In this document: positions 1-9,947 of the stretch, piece after piece | Position numbering within the stretch: the stretch's first letter is position 1 | How the letters are laid out: each line of letters opens with the position of its first letter | Origin: an uncultured Prochlorococcus sp. | GTDB lineage: Bacteria > Cyanobacteriota > Cyanobacteriia > PCC-6307 > Cyanobiaceae | Length of the DNA stretch: 64,000 nt | Direction: 5' to 3' | Assembly (NCBI GenBank): GCA_902591275.1 | Contig: CACJAC010000002.1 | Coordinates: 26,069 to 90,068 of the forward strand | The notes under the pieces: generated by a model | What the model was told of the DNA's origin: nothing | The model's database searches: none | Seen by the model: the letters and a program-made list of their open reading frames with translations, nothing else | Made by a program: the position numbers and the translations under genes

Positions 1-948
1 GGCACTGTTAAAACTGCCTGCAACTATCAATATATTAAATCAATATGGCCTGAATTCAATTGGTATATAGAAGGTGGAGACTACTACGTAGGGGTGCAAA
101 CAAAAAGAGGTTGTCCTCATAATTGTTGTTTCTGTGTTTATACAGTTGTGGAGGGGAAGCAGGTTCGCGTTAATCCTGTTAACGAAGTGATCAAAGAAAT
201 GAAGCAATTATATGATCTTGGAGTAAGAGGATTTTGGTTCACTGATGCACAGTTTATTCCAGCCAAAAAACATATTGAAGATGCAAAAACACTTTTGCAA
301 GCAATTAAGGACCAAGGGTGGGATGATATTAATTGGGCTGCATACATCAGAGCTGATAATATTGATGCTGAGCTAGCTCAGCTTATGGTTGATACAGGTA
401 TGAGCTATTTTGAAATAGGTATCACGTCGGGATCTCAAGAACTCGTTAGAAAAATGAGATTAGCTTATGACCTTGAAACTGTATTAAATAATTGCAGAAT
501 GCTAGTCAAATCAGGTTTCAAGAATCACGTTTCAGTTAATTATTCATTTAATGTTTTTGATGAAACGCCTAGTACCATAAGACAAACAATTGCTTACCAT
601 AGAGAATTAGAAAATATTTTTGGTAAAGGTTTAGTTGATCCAGCTATATTCTTTATAGGTTTGCAACCTCATACTCTACTTGAGAAATATGCATTGGAAC
701 ATAAAATTTTGAAGCCAAATTATAATCCAATGAGCATGATGCCCTGGACAGCGCGAAAACTTCTTTGGAATCCAGGCTCACTAGGGAAAAAACTTGGTCA
801 GGTTTGCTTAGAAGCTTTTGCTAATTCAGAAGATGAATTTGGCAAAACAGTTATCGATATTCTTGAAAGAGAATATGGGAAGACCTCCTTAAATGAATCC
901 TTAAAAGTCCGTCCCTTATCAGAAAGGAAATTAGCTCATTCTAAATAA
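1..948 (+). CDS. Radical SAM protein, 5'-truncated by the window edge
   Basis: The frame is open from base 1, so the true start lies outside the window; the GTG at 94 is internal. A CX3CX2C radical-SAM cluster motif (GCPHNCCFC; Cys at codons 38, 42 and 45 counted from base 1) is followed by a TIM-barrel-like region with FWFTDAQF and FEIGITSGSQE segments. The visible 315 residues are the catalytic and C-terminal part. Cyanobacterial relatives with this layout often carry a B12-binding domain upstream, but that part is not visible here. Substrate unknown; a BchE-like or methylthiotransferase-like role would be a guess. It converges on clpS with a 15-bp gap. Confidence 0.85.
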   Translation, partial: GTVKTACNYQYIKSIWPEFNWYIEGGDYYVGVQTKRGCPHNCCFCVYTVVEGKQVRVNPVNEVIKEMKQLYDLGVRGFWFTDAQFIPAKKHIEDAKTLLQAIKDQGWDDINWAAYIRADNIDAELAQLMVDTGMSYFEIGITSGSQELVRKMRLAYDLETVLNNCRMLVKSGFKNHVSVNYSFNVFDETPSTIRQTIAYHRELENIFGKGLVDPAIFFIGLQPHTLLEKYALEHKILKPNYNPMSMMPWTARKLLWNPGSLGKKLGQVCLEAFANSEDEFGKTVIDILEREYGKTSLNESLKVRPLSERKLAHSK

Positions 949-963
949 TAAATTGAATCCTTA

Positions 964-1281
964 TTAATCCTCTTTCTCAATTGAACTAGAAATTCCTTTA
1001 GATTTTAATGATTCTGAGTAGAATTCTGCTGGCTCTAAATCACAAACAATTACCAAACCTACACCCGTATTGTGGGCCTCAAGCATTATGGCAATGGCAT
1101 CTTGTTCGCTTAATTGCGGCACAACTTCTCGTAATGAAGTAGTTACATACTCCATAGAATTAACTGGGTCATTATGGAGTAAGACCTTATATTTTGGAGA
1201 CTTATTTTTTAATTCAACAGGGTTCTTTTCAATCACTGCTGAATTATTATTTACACTCTGTTCTAACTTTATAGATAGCAT
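964..1281 (-). CDS. clpS: ClpS, Clp protease adaptor
   Basis: 105 residues. ClpS binds the N-terminal domain of the Clp ATPase (ClpC in cyanobacteria) and delivers N-degron substrates to the protease. The family signature is present: KVLLHNDPVNSMEYV, with N37 and D38 forming part of the N-degron pocket, and EAHNTG with H70. A polar N-terminal extension of about 30 residues precedes the fold, as is usual for the flexible adaptor arm. Cyanobacteria can encode two ClpS types, and which one this is was not settled. It lies just downstream of dapL on the same strand (25 bp). Confidence 0.9.
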   Translation of the reverse strand: MLSIKLEQSVNNNSAVIEKNPVELKNKSPKYKVLLHNDPVNSMEYVTTSLREVVPQLSEQDAIAIMLEAHNTGVGLVIVCDLEPAEFYSESLKSKGISSSIEKED

Positions 1282-1306
1282 TAAAATTTTAGATTCTAAA
1301 ATTTAA

Positions 1307-2533
1307 TTATATATTAATTATTCTTTCCATGGCATTAATGACGTTTGATCGTGAGTTAAATGCTGACAAACGAAAATAACCTTCTCCTGACAATCCAAAT
1401 CCGCTCCCAGGTGTTCCCACTACACTAACTTTTTGAAGAAGGAAATCAAAAAAGTCCCAAGATGTCATTTTATCAGGGACTTTAATCCAGATATAAGGAG
1501 CATTGTCCCCACCATAAACTTTATATCCTGCGTTCTGAAGTTTATTTTTCATGATTTTTGCATTTTCCATATAAAAATCAATTAAACCTTTAACCTGTTT
1601 CTTTCCTTCAAGAGAATAAACAGCCTCTGCTCCTTTCTGAACCACATAACTTACTCCATTGAACTTTGTAGATTGTCGCCTATTCCAAAGAGACCATAAG
1701 TCTATTTCCTCATTTGTTGAGCTCAAACCTTTGAGATTTTTAGGTATTACTGTAAAAGCACATCTAACTCCTGTGAATCCTGCATTCTTTGAAAAAGATC
1801 TAAATTCAATAGCACAATCCTTTGCTCCCTCAATCTCATATATCGAATGTGGAATATCATTATCTTGGATAAATGCTTCATAAGCTGCATCAAAAAGTAT
1901 CAGAGATTTGTTTTGAAGAGCATAGTCAACCCACTTTTTCAATTCCTTTTTAGTAATAGTTGCTCCGGTCGGATTATTAGGAAAACAAAGATATAAAATA
2001 TCAACTTTTTTTTCAGGTAGTTTTGGCAGAAAGTTGTTCCCCTCGTTTATTGCAAGATACGTTAATCCTTGATAAGTACCATTTTCAAGAGCATCTCCAG
2101 TTCTGCCGGTCATAACGTTACTATCTACATAAACAGGGTAAACAGGATCTGTTACAGCAATTGAATTATCTTCTCCAAGAATGTCTAAAATATTGCTACT
2201 ATCGCATTTAGAACCATCTGAAACAAAGATTTCTTCAGGTGAAATTTGGCAGCCTCTCGTAATAAAATCATGCTCAGATATTTTTTCTCTCAGCCAAGAA
2301 TAACCTTGTTCTGGTCCATACCCCCTGAAACTATCTGTTGTTCCCATATCATCTAAAGCTCTACCCATAGCCTCTATGCATGCTCTTGGTAATGGTTCTG
2401 TAACATCTCCAATACCAAGTTTAATAATTTCAGCACTCTTATTTGATTGAGAATATATTTTTACCCTTTTAGCAATTTCAGGAAATAAATAGCCTGCTTT
2501 GAGTTTTAAATAATTTTCGTTTACTTGAACCAC
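1307..2533 (-). CDS. dapL: LL-diaminopimelate aminotransferase
   Basis: PLP-dependent class I/II aminotransferase. It converts tetrahydrodipicolinate directly to LL-diaminopimelate with glutamate as donor, for lysine and peptidoglycan synthesis, and is the typical route in cyanobacteria and plants. From the GTG at 2533 the protein has 408 residues, the usual cyanobacterial length. NNPTG lies at 186-190 and the Schiff-base lysine is K249 in [10 protein letters not shown]. The frame can be opened 7 codons upstream (TTG at 2554), but homologues begin at about [12 protein letters not shown], so GTG 2533 is preferred. Divergent from rne. Confidence 0.92.
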   Translation of the reverse strand: MVQVNENYLKLKAGYLFPEIAKRVKIYSQSNKSAEIIKLGIGDVTEPLPRACIEAMGRALDDMGTTDSFRGYGPEQGYSWLREKISEHDFITRGCQISPEEIFVSDGSKCDSSNILDILGEDNSIAVTDPVYPVYVDSNVMTGRTGDALENGTYQGLTYLAINEGNNFLPKLPEKKVDILYLCFPNNPTGATITKKELKKWVDYALQNKSLILFDAAYEAFIQDNDIPHSIYEIEGAKDCAIEFRSFSKNAGFTGVRCAFTVIPKNLKGLSSTNEEIDLWSLWNRRQSTKFNGVSYVVQKGAEAVYSLEGKKQVKGLIDFYMENAKIMKNKLQNAGYKVYGGDNAPYIWIKVPDKMTSWDFFDFLLQKVSVVGTPGSGFGLSGEGYFRLSAFNSRSNVINAMERIINI

Positions 2534-2827
2534 TTTAGATAAAAATTTCACCAATATAAGAATAATGTATCAACGTGCTTTAATGGTGATTAGATGTTAA
2601 TATTATATTAGTTATGGTTAATTAAAGAGATAATCATAGCTGTGAATTCAATTTCAATTAGTTTGAAAATCGTTTAAAGCTTTATAAATAGCAGAATTCA
2701 ATCACTACTAACCTTATTAATTTTAAAATTAGAAAATAATAGCAAAAAAAATTGCATTATTTAAAGATAAATTCTAATTCTTGAATTTAGGTGATTTTCA
2801 AAATCCAAATCATTCAGAATCAATTAT
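2534..2827. promoter_or_regulatory. Divergent dapL/rne intergenic region
   Basis: About 294 bp of very AT-rich sequence between two divergent starts. It must hold both promoters and probably a long rne leader. No strong hairpin, riboswitch or small ORF was seen. RNase E messages are commonly autoregulated through long 5' leaders, so a regulatory leader is plausible but not shown. Confidence 0.4.
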
Positions 2828-4654
2828 ATGTCTCAGCAAATTATCATCGCTGAGCAGGCTCGAATAGCAGCACTACTCACAGATGATCGAGTTGATGAAT
2901 TAATCGTCGCACAAGGTCAATATCAAATTGGCGATATTTTTTTAGGAACAGTTGAAAATGTTCTCCCTGGGATTGATGCCGCTTTTATAAATATTGGTGA
3001 AAGTGAGAAAAATGGATTCATTCATGTTTCAGATTTAGGTCCACTAAGACTAAAAAAAGGGGCATTTGGAATAACTGAATTACTAGAACCAAAACAAAAA
3101 GTTCTAGTACAGGTAGTAAAGGAACCAACAGGATCTAAAGGTCCCAGACTAACCGGTAGTATTTCAATCCCAGGAAAATATTTGATATTACAGCCATATG
3201 GCCAAGGAGTAAATATTTCGAGAAAAATAAATACAGAAACAGAACGAAGCCGTTTGAAGGCTCTTGGGGTTTTAATAAAACCACCCAGCACAGGCTTGTT
3301 ATTTAGAACAGAGGCTGAAAAGATAAGAGAAGAACTTTTAATTGAAGATTTAGAACAATTAATTCAACAATGGGAAAATGTACTAAAAGTTTCTGAGGCT
3401 TCTAATCCGCCAAATTTAGTAAAAAGAGATGATGATTTCCTTCTTAAGATCTTAAGAGATCATATAAAAGAATCAACTAAAAACGTAATTATAGATAGTA
3501 AATTGTCAGTTGCAAGGGCAAAAGATTTTTTAAAAAATTATGAATCTGATATAGATATTGAATTGCACGATAACAATTTAAACCAACATATTTTCGAAAA
3601 GTACGAAATTAAGAAAACAATTCAAAAAGCTCTCCAACCTAGAGTGGATCTTCCTTCAGGAGGTTATATCATTATCGAACCTACTGAAGCTTTAACAGTA
3701 ATCGATGTAAACTCTGGATCATTTACAAGATCAGCGAACTCAAGACAAACCGTTTTGTGGACTAACTGCGAAGCAGCAGTTGAAATCTCAAGGCAAATGA
3801 AATTAAGAAATATTGGTGGGGTTATAGTAGTAGATTTTATCGATATGGAATCTAGAAGAGATCAATTTCAATTACTTGAACATTTTACTTCAGCAATAAA
3901 AGATGATTCTGCTAGGCCTCAAATAGCTCAGCTTACTGAATTAGGCTTAGTAGAGTTAACAAGAAAAAGACAAGGTCAAAATATATATGAATTATTCGGT
4001 AAAAAATGTTCTACATGCGATGGTACAGGACATATAGAAAATATATTAAATCACGAAATTTCTAACTTAAAAATTAAAAATGTTGAAAATAAATCTAATC
4101 AACCAAAAAATCTGAAATCATTAGATACAGATACTTCTCAATTAACTGATGAGCAGGAAAAAATAATTGACAAAGAATTAATTAACTCCAAAGACCTAAG
4201 TAAAGAGAATTCTTCTAATAAAAAAGAAAAAGAAAATGATAATGATAATTTGAACCAATCAAGTTCAAGAGAAAAAAATATAATAACGGTTGATCTTTCT
4301 AATGAAGAAAAAATTGTTTTCAGTCAATTAGGTATTAATCCACTTATAAAGTTAGGGAAAGAATATCTCACAAGCAATAATTTTGTACGTTTAAAAGAAA
4401 GTAATAGAGAAGAGGAAAAACCAGTAGATAATAAAAAAACAAAAGCAAAACAAATCAAAAAAATCTCAAAATCGGGGGAAGAAAATATTCAAATTAAAAT
4501 TGAAGCAAATGCAAATTTTAAAGATAAATCAACAAATAAAACTAATGAAAATAATGAAGTTGCATTTCAAGATAAAAAGGATGAAATTGAACTTACAGAT
4601 GAGCTAAACAATGCAAGAAAAAAAAGAAGAAGATCTTCAGCAATCATTGAATAA
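2828..4654 (+). CDS. rne: Ribonuclease E/G
   Basis: 608 residues; endoribonuclease that initiates mRNA decay and processes rRNA and tRNA. An S1 RNA-binding domain occupies roughly residues 30-120 ([14 protein letters not shown]...AFINIG). The DNase-I-like catalytic part carries the metal-binding aspartates D293 (VIDVNSG) and D336 (VVDFIDME). A Zn-link CXXC follows at C394/C397 (CSTCDGTG). The remaining 200 residues are low-complexity Lys/Glu/Asn, as in cyanobacterial RNase E. They end in a basic tail, KKRRRSSA, which matches the conserved cyanobacterial nonapeptide known to bind PNPase. The last 44 bp overlap rnhB. Confidence 0.95.
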   Translation: MSQQIIIAEQARIAALLTDDRVDELIVAQGQYQIGDIFLGTVENVLPGIDAAFINIGESEKNGFIHVSDLGPLRLKKGAFGITELLEPKQKVLVQVVKEPTGSKGPRLTGSISIPGKYLILQPYGQGVNISRKINTETERSRLKALGVLIKPPSTGLLFRTEAEKIREELLIEDLEQLIQQWENVLKVSEASNPPNLVKRDDDFLLKILRDHIKESTKNVIIDSKLSVARAKDFLKNYESDIDIELHDNNLNQHIFEKYEIKKTIQKALQPRVDLPSGGYIIIEPTEALTVIDVNSGSFTRSANSRQTVLWTNCEAAVEISRQMKLRNIGGVIVVDFIDMESRRDQFQLLEHFTSAIKDDSARPQIAQLTELGLVELTRKRQGQNIYELFGKKCSTCDGTGHIENILNHEISNLKIKNVENKSNQPKNLKSLDTDTSQLTDEQEKIIDKELINSKDLSKENSSNKKEKENDNDNLNQSSSREKNIITVDLSNEEKIVFSQLGINPLIKLGKEYLTSNNFVRLKESNREEEKPVDNKKTKAKQIKKISKSGEENIQIKIEANANFKDKSTNKTNENNEVAFQDKKDEIELTDELNNARKKRRRSSAIIE

Positions 4655-5228
4655 AGTATCCGAAGTTGGAATAGATGAAGTTGGAAGGGGTGCAATTTTT
4701 GGTCCAGTTTTTGCAGCAGCTGTAGTATTAACTGAAAAGAATAAATTTCTTCTAAAACAATTTGGAGTAACAGATAGTAAAAAACTAACTCCCAAAAAAA
4801 GAAAATTACTTTTACCAAAAATTTTATTACTATCTTCAGATTATGGAATTGGACAATCTTCGGCTAGAGAAATAGATAAGTTAGGTATCAGAGTTGCGAC
4901 AGAACTTTCAATGATAAGAGCTTTAAAAAAATTAAAAGAAAAGCCATCTGAATTAATAATTGATGGCCCCTTATTATTAAGGCCATGGAACGGAATTCAG
5001 AAAAACATAGTATCTGGAGACTCAAAGTTTATCTCGATAGCGTCAGCAAGCATAGTTGCCAAAGTTTCTCGCGACAATCTTATGGAGAGGTTAGAAAAAA
5101 AATACTCAGGATACTTTCTATTTAAAAATAGAGGTTATGGTACCAGAGAGCACCTTTCATTAATCAAAAAAAATGGAATAACTGAACTTCATAGGAAAAG
5201 TTTTTTAAGAAAATCAAATCTTATTTAA
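4611..5228 (+). CDS. rnhB: Ribonuclease HII
   Basis: 205 residues; cleaves RNA in RNA/DNA hybrids and removes misincorporated ribonucleotides. Motifs: GIDEVGRG (D22, E23), VTDSKKL (D55) and IIDGP (D118), which supply the acidic metal site. The ATG at 4611 lies inside rne and gives a 44-bp overlap. An in-frame TTG at 4647 would reduce this to 8 bp and still include the whole catalytic domain, so the start is uncertain. Either way translation is probably coupled to rne. The 3' end overlaps the convergent DUF1997 gene by 15 bp. Confidence 0.93.
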   Translation: MQEKKEEDLQQSLNKVSEVGIDEVGRGAIFGPVFAAAVVLTEKNKFLLKQFGVTDSKKLTPKKRKLLLPKILLLSSDYGIGQSSAREIDKLGIRVATELSMIRALKKLKEKPSELIIDGPLLLRPWNGIQKNIVSGDSKFISIASASIVAKVSRDNLMERLEKKYSGYFLFKNRGYGTREHLSLIKKNGITELHRKSFLRKSNLI

Positions 5229-5732
5229 TTCACACCAATCGAAAAAATCTTTTACGAGTTGCTGTTGAACCCTTGACTTTATACCCAACAAAATCCCATT
5301 TAATACCGAATGACCAGTAGACTCCAAAATTTTCCTTGGTACCAGCTTCAGTAGAGGGGGTTGGCTTACAGATACCCCAAGAAGCGCCTCACCTTCTAAA
5401 CCAATAGAGGTTGCTTCCAAATTCGCTTTCAAAATAAGATTAAAATCATCTATCATTCCTAAACCATCCAATGTACTTTCAAGGGCACTCATTTTTAAAT
5501 TTCCATCTTTATTTTCTACCGCAATTGAGACAACAGGGTTAATATCTAATTGAAAAACCTTAAAACTTGTTACTGTATACTTATATTTACCTACTCCTTG
5601 AGGTACTAATTTTTTGGAGTCAAGCATTGCTCCCACCACTCTTTCTTCTTCCAAAAGATATTTAGAAAGATATTCTTTATTTCGTGTTACAGAAAGCTTG
5701 ATTTTCTGTTTAGCATCAAAAGACAACAGCAT
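5214..5732 (-). CDS. DUF1997 family protein
   Basis: 172 residues. The pattern (N-terminal beta strands, [20 protein letters not shown]-like [12 protein letters not shown], then [15 protein letters not shown] and a C-terminal helix) matches DUF1997, found in cyanobacteria and plastids, with a SRPBCC-like fold and no assigned function. No catalytic motif, signal peptide or membrane segment is visible. It is divergent from pheA with a 52-bp gap, and its last codons overlap the end of rnhB on the other strand. Confidence 0.75.
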   Translation of the reverse strand: MLLSFDAKQKIKLSVTRNKEYLSKYLLEEERVVGAMLDSKKLVPQGVGKYKYTVTSFKVFQLDINPVVSIAVENKDGNLKMSALESTLDGLGMIDDFNLILKANLEATSIGLEGEALLGVSVSQPPLLKLVPRKILESTGHSVLNGILLGIKSRVQQQLVKDFFDWCELNKI

Positions 5733-5784
5733 TTTCTATATTCCTCCAATGCTTATTTGATCTCTATTTTTTTTACGATTAATC

Positions 5785-6630
5785 ATGCGCAAACAAGTTG
5801 CATATTTAGGTCCTAAAGGAACATACGCAGAAAAAGCAGCTCATATATTATCAAAGCTTGCCAATTTTCAGACTCCTATATTTGTACCATGTAATGGGTT
5901 ACATTCGGTTATTAAATCAATAGCGTACAACAATTGTGATGCTGCTGTAGTCCCTATAGAAAATTCTGTAGAAGGGGGAGTTACAGCTACTTTAGATGCC
6001 CTTTGGAAATTTCCTGAAATTTTTATAAATAAAGCAATTGTTTTACCTATAAAACATGCATTAATTAGTGATGGAGAACTTTCAAACATTTCAGAAGTTT
6101 TATCTCATCCTCAAGCATTAGCCCAATGTTCAGAATGGTTAACTGAGAACCTTCCAAATGCAATTCCTCTCCCAACAAATTCAACATCAGAAGCTGTCAA
6201 TATGGTCAAGGGGAGTAAATTCAGAGCTGCTATCGGTTCAAAATCACTAATTCAAATAGAAGGACTCAAAGAGTTAGCCTTTCCTATTAATGATGTTCCA
6301 GGTAATTGCACTAGATTTGTTTTATTGAGTAAGGAATCAAATTCAAATTTGGCTAATATTGCCAGTTTTGCTTTCTCATTAATTTCAAACAAACCTGGTG
6401 CTTTGCTTAAAGCTGTAAATTATATTGCAGATTTTGGATTTAATATGAGTAAAATTGAATCGAGACCTTCAAAAAGAGAATTAGGCGAATATATAATTTA
6501 TGTTGATTTAGAAATCAATAATCAAAATAATATTAAAAATTTTCTTGAATTAAAAAATAAGCTAATGCCACTTTGCAAGAATTTTGTAGATTTTGGAAAT
6601 TATTTTTCTGAAAATGTCGATCTAGATTAA
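5785..6630 (+). CDS. pheA: Prephenate dehydratase
   Basis: 281 residues; converts prephenate to phenylpyruvate in phenylalanine synthesis. The N-terminal PDT domain (about 1-185) has AYLGPKGTYAEKAA, VPIENSVEGGVTATLD and GNCTRFVLLS, whose TRF motif is catalytic. A C-terminal ACT domain (about 195-270) has the KPGAL and ESRP segments that form the phenylalanine-binding regulatory site, so feedback inhibition is expected. There is no chorismate mutase domain, as usual in cyanobacteria. The partner tyrA is about 50 kb away in this window. One base separates its stop from that of the convergent methyltransferase. Confidence 0.94.
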   Translation: MRKQVAYLGPKGTYAEKAAHILSKLANFQTPIFVPCNGLHSVIKSIAYNNCDAAVVPIENSVEGGVTATLDALWKFPEIFINKAIVLPIKHALISDGELSNISEVLSHPQALAQCSEWLTENLPNAIPLPTNSTSEAVNMVKGSKFRAAIGSKSLIQIEGLKELAFPINDVPGNCTRFVLLSKESNSNLANIASFAFSLISNKPGALLKAVNYIADFGFNMSKIESRPSKRELGEYIIYVDLEINNQNNIKNFLELKNKLMPLCKNFVDFGNYFSENVDLD

Positions 6631-6631
6631 T

Positions 6632-7567
6632 TTATCCTCTACATTTATAAACTCCAAATTCCATTAAACCTTTTCTAAATGCCCAATTCATGAGAAGTAT
6701 AGTTGGAATTTCTCTAATCGACTTAACTATCGCAAATGGACCAAGTGACAAAATTACCGAAGGCCTTCTAATGCCTTCAATAATGGAGTCGTACCACGAA
6801 GGATTTGTATAAGAATTCCAATTTTCAGAAATAACTCTTCCTGAACTATATTTGTTAATTCTTAGAATGTTACTAAATTTGTTAATGCTAATAAAATTAG
6901 GATGCACCCATTGTTCAAGTAATTGTTTAAGAACAAATTTTTCAAAAGATGATGGGGGGTGTGCTTCTAGATCTCTTGAGTTCCAATCAGCTAATGCCAA
7001 ATATCCTCCGGGTCTTAGAATTCTAAGCATTTCATCTGCAAACCTACTCTTATCATGCATATGTGCACCAGCCTCAACACTCCAGACGGCATCAAATGAT
7101 CCATCTTCAAATTTCAACTCCAAAGCATCCATCAATTGGAAGTTGCAATTTAGCCCATAAGGAGTAAGTTCTCTTGCTCTTTTAACTTGAGCCGGACTAA
7201 TTGTAATACCAGTGACATTAAACCCATAATATTCTGCAAGAATCCTTGAACTTCCGCCTATTCCACAACCAACATCAAGTATTCTTGATCCCTTTGGCAA
7301 TTTATCTAAATCACTCCATTTAACTAATTCATGAACGAACTGAACTTTAGCCTTTCTAAAATCGGTATCTTTTTTTCCTAAGGGATAAAAACCCAAATGT
7401 ATATGTTCTCCCCACAATCTCTCAAGTAATTTATCTTGGGTCCAAGAATCATATGCAGAAGCTACTGTACTGGAAGAAATATATTTTCTAGCATTATTTC
7501 TCCAGATTATAGCTAGGACTAGAAAGGATAAAACTATTAAAAAAAAAGGGAATAATAATTCAAACAT
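6632..7567 (-). CDS. Membrane-anchored SAM methyltransferase, MPBQ/MSBQ type
   Basis: 311 residues. One N-terminal membrane helix (about 2-22) is followed by a class I methyltransferase domain: motif I ILDVGCGIGG (96-105) and VTGITISPAQVKRA. The layout, including SAYDSWTQDKLLE, WGEHIHLGFY, VWSVEAGAHMHDK and the C-terminal SIREIPTILLM, closely follows the Synechocystis 2-methyl-6-phytylbenzoquinone methyltransferase (sll0418 family). A role in tocopherol or prenylquinone ring methylation is the best inference; the substrate in this organism is not certain. It sits directly behind the Lon-like gene with no gap, at the distal end of the str operon. Confidence 0.8.
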   Translation of the reverse strand: MFELLFPFFLIVLSFLVLAIIWRNNARKYISSSTVASAYDSWTQDKLLERLWGEHIHLGFYPLGKKDTDFRKAKVQFVHELVKWSDLDKLPKGSRILDVGCGIGGSSRILAEYYGFNVTGITISPAQVKRARELTPYGLNCNFQLMDALELKFEDGSFDAVWSVEAGAHMHDKSRFADEMLRILRPGGYLALADWNSRDLEAHPPSSFEKFVLKQLLEQWVHPNFISINKFSNILRINKYSSGRVISENWNSYTNPSWYDSIIEGIRRPSVILSLGPFAIVKSIREIPTILLMNWAFRKGLMEFGVYKCRG

Positions 7568-8224
7568 TTAATTTTCTTTTATATCAGGAAAACTCTCTTT
7601 CAATGCTGTTCTTGCTGCAAGTTGTTTTCTTGTATGATCAAGCATTTCATATTCTCTTTTCAAACGAGTAAAGGTATTTCTTTCCTCAAGAAGTCTTTGC
7701 TGTTCCTCCGCAACAGGACCGCCCAAATGAGCTCCTATCCAAAATGATAAATCCATTGGGTTGTCAGGTAATTTATCAGGTAGATTTTTCTTAGTATTAG
7801 TCAATTTACTTGTTAAATTAATAACATCACTAAGTGCTTCTTTTACTGAATCTTTTAGAGAATCTAATTTTTGAAAATCATCAATATTCTCATCACTAAT
7901 CCAACTAACCATCGCAGAACAAAATGGCGTAGAACGGGTAATTTCTAAGACTTGAAATCTTTGTTGGCCTAGAGTGATGATATTACTTCTCCCATCCTCT
8001 GCAGTTTGATGTTTTATTATTTGTGCACAACATCCAACATTAGCCATACTTTTAGTAGTTGGATCCCACTTAATAACTCCAAACATAGAATCGCTCTCAA
8101 GAACAGACTGGAGCATGATCCTATATCTTGATTCAAAAATATGTAAAGGTAAGACTTCTTGAGGAAAAAGGACTACCTCTGGCAAAGGAAATAGAGGTAA
8201 TTCCCTTACTGAGAGTTCTCCCAT
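7568..8224 (-). CDS. Lon N-terminal (PUA-like) substrate-binding domain protein
   Basis: 218 residues. The N-terminal part (about 5-110) has the Lon-NTD pattern LPLFPLPEVVLFPQEVLPLHIFE and YRIMLQSVLESDSMFG. No AAA+ module or Ser-Lys protease dyad follows; instead there is a helical C-terminal region with a likely coiled coil (EEQQRLLEERNTFTRLKREYEML). Stand-alone Lon-N proteins are common in cyanobacteria and their role is unknown; substrate or adaptor binding is only inferred. It lies 56 bp downstream of rpsJ on the same strand, so it is probably co-transcribed with the str operon. Confidence 0.85.
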   Translation of the reverse strand: MGELSVRELPLFPLPEVVLFPQEVLPLHIFESRYRIMLQSVLESDSMFGVIKWDPTTKSMANVGCCAQIIKHQTAEDGRSNIITLGQQRFQVLEITRSTPFCSAMVSWISDENIDDFQKLDSLKDSVKEALSDVINLTSKLTNTKKNLPDKLPDNPMDLSFWIGAHLGGPVAEEQQRLLEERNTFTRLKREYEMLDHTRKQLAARTALKESFPDIKEN

Positions 8225-8280
8225 TTATACCTCATTTAATTCTTTTTATACTAAACAATTTAGGGCAGTTTCGGGATTAA

Positions 8281-8601
8281 TTAAAGTTTAACTTCTATAT
8301 CTACACCACTAGGAAGATCTAACTTCATTAGGGCATCAATAGTTTTTGCAGAAGGACTATAAATATCAATTATTCTACGATGTGTTCTTGTTTCAAAATG
8401 CTCTCTTGAGTCTTTATCAACATGTGGTGATCTTAAAACACAATAGATTTTCCTTTTAGTAGGTAAAGGTATGGGACCTATCGCTGATGCAGCAGTAGTA
8501 TCAGCAGTTTGGATTATTTTGTCACAAGACAAATCAAGCATTCTTCTGTCAAATGCCTTAAGTCTTATTCTAATTTTTTGTTGTGCAATTGATGCAGTCA
8601 T
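8281..8601 (-). CDS. rpsJ: 30S ribosomal protein S10
   Basis: 106 residues, standard length; binds the 30S head and acts in transcription antitermination with NusB. Characteristic segments are [32 protein letters not shown] and RIIDIYSPS. As in other cyanobacteria it is attached to the str operon after tuf rather than heading the S10 operon. A 9-bp hairpin lies between tuf and this gene. Confidence 0.97.
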   Translation of the reverse strand: MTASIAQQKIRIRLKAFDRRMLDLSCDKIIQTADTTAASAIGPIPLPTKRKIYCVLRSPHVDKDSREHFETRTHRRIIDIYSPSAKTIDALMKLDLPSGVDIEVKL

Positions 8602-8623
8602 AATTTCAAAAAAACTTCTAATA

Positions 8624-8649
8624 AAGGGTCATACATTAAAATGACCCTT
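8624..8649 (-). terminator. Intercistronic hairpin between tuf and rpsJ
   Basis: A perfect 9-bp inverted repeat, AAGGGTCAT at 8624-8632 and ATGACCCTT at 8641-8649, with an 8-nt loop. On the minus strand a U-rich stretch follows only after about 10 nt, so it is not a canonical intrinsic terminator. Partial attenuation, RNA processing or 3'-end stabilisation of the abundant tuf message would fit the position. Confidence 0.55.
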
Positions 8650-8702
8650 ATCCATACATCTATATTAAGTGATTGAGGTTAAATTTTTAAATTTCAAATA
8701 TA

Positions 8703-9902
8703 TTATTTGAGAATTTTAGAAACGACTCCAGCACCAATAGTACGTCCACCTTCACGGATTGCGAATCGCATACCTTGTTCGATAGCTACTGGACAAATTA
8801 ATTCTCCAGTCATCTTGATTCTGTCACCTGGCATAACCATTTCAACATTAGAACCATCATCTGAAGTAAAGGCTGTAATTTGACCTGTCACATCAGTTGT
8901 TCTGATGTAAAACTGTGGTCTATATCCTGCGAAGAAAGGAGTATGTCTTCCACCCTCTTCTTTTTTAAGAACGTAAACTTCTCCTTCAAACTGAGTATGA
9001 GGGGTAATAGATCCTTTCTTAACAAGTACCATTCCTCTCTCAATATCTTCTTTCTGAACGCCACGTAAAAGTAGACCAACATTATCGCCAGCCATACCTT
9101 CGTCAAGAAGTTTACGGAACATTTCAACTCCAGTAACAGTTGTTACCCTTGTGTCTCTTATTCCAACTATTTCAACTTCTTCTCCAACCTTTACTTTACC
9201 TCTCTCAATTCTTCCAGTAGCCACAGTACCTCTACCAGTAATTGAGAAAACGTCTTCAACTGCCATCAAGAATGGTTTATCAACTTCTCTTTCAGGCTCT
9301 GGAATGCTAGCATCAACAGCCTTCATAAGTTCTTCGATCTTAGATTCCCAAGTTGAATCGCCTTCTAGAGCTTTTAAACCAGAAACTTGGACTATAGGAA
9401 TATCATCTCCAGGGAAGTCATAACTGTCTAACAGTTCTCTAATTTCCATTTCCACAAGTTCAATGATTTCTTCATCATCGACCATATCGCACTTATTGAG
9501 TGCAACCACAAGAGCAGGAACTCCAACCTGTTTGGCCAAAAGAATATGCTCCTTTGTTTGAGCCATAGGACCATCTGTAGCTGCACAAACTAGAATAGCT
9601 CCGTCCATCTGAGCTGCTCCTGTAATCATGTTTTTTACATAATCAGCATGTCCTGGGCAATCGACGTGAGCATAATGTCTGCCTTCAGTTTCATATTCGA
9701 CGTGAGCTGTATTGATAGTAATGCCACGCTCTCTTTCTTCAGGAGCACCATCAATGTCTCCATAGTCTTGAGCTTGAGCTTGACCTTTTTTGGCTAATAC
9801 ATTTGTAATAGCAGCAGTTAGTGTTGTTTTTCCATGGTCAACATGGCCAATTGTACCTATGTTGACATGTGGTTTGTTCCTTTCGAACTTCTCGCGAGCC
9901 AT
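8703..9902 (-). CDS. tuf: Elongation factor Tu
   Basis: 399 residues; GTPase that delivers aminoacyl-tRNA to the ribosome. P-loop GHVDHGKT at 19-26, switch [10 protein letters not shown], specificity motif NKCD, and beta-barrel domains II and III ending in [10 protein letters not shown] are all present. It is the only tuf copy in this window. It lies 45 bp downstream of fusA and is followed by a hairpin before rpsJ, which may set different message levels for the two genes. Confidence 0.98.
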   Translation of the reverse strand: MAREKFERNKPHVNIGTIGHVDHGKTTLTAAITNVLAKKGQAQAQDYGDIDGAPEERERGITINTAHVEYETEGRHYAHVDCPGHADYVKNMITGAAQMDGAILVCAATDGPMAQTKEHILLAKQVGVPALVVALNKCDMVDDEEIIELVEMEIRELLDSYDFPGDDIPIVQVSGLKALEGDSTWESKIEELMKAVDASIPEPEREVDKPFLMAVEDVFSITGRGTVATGRIERGKVKVGEEVEIVGIRDTRVTTVTGVEMFRKLLDEGMAGDNVGLLLRGVQKEDIERGMVLVKKGSITPHTQFEGEVYVLKKEEGGRHTPFFAGYRPQFYIRTTDVTGQITAFTSDDGSNVEMVMPGDRIKMTGELICPVAIEQGMRFAIREGGRTIGAGVVSKILK

Positions 9903-9947
9903 TTTGAATTAAAGAATCGAGGGTTTAAGAGTGTTTTAGTTTAGAGA

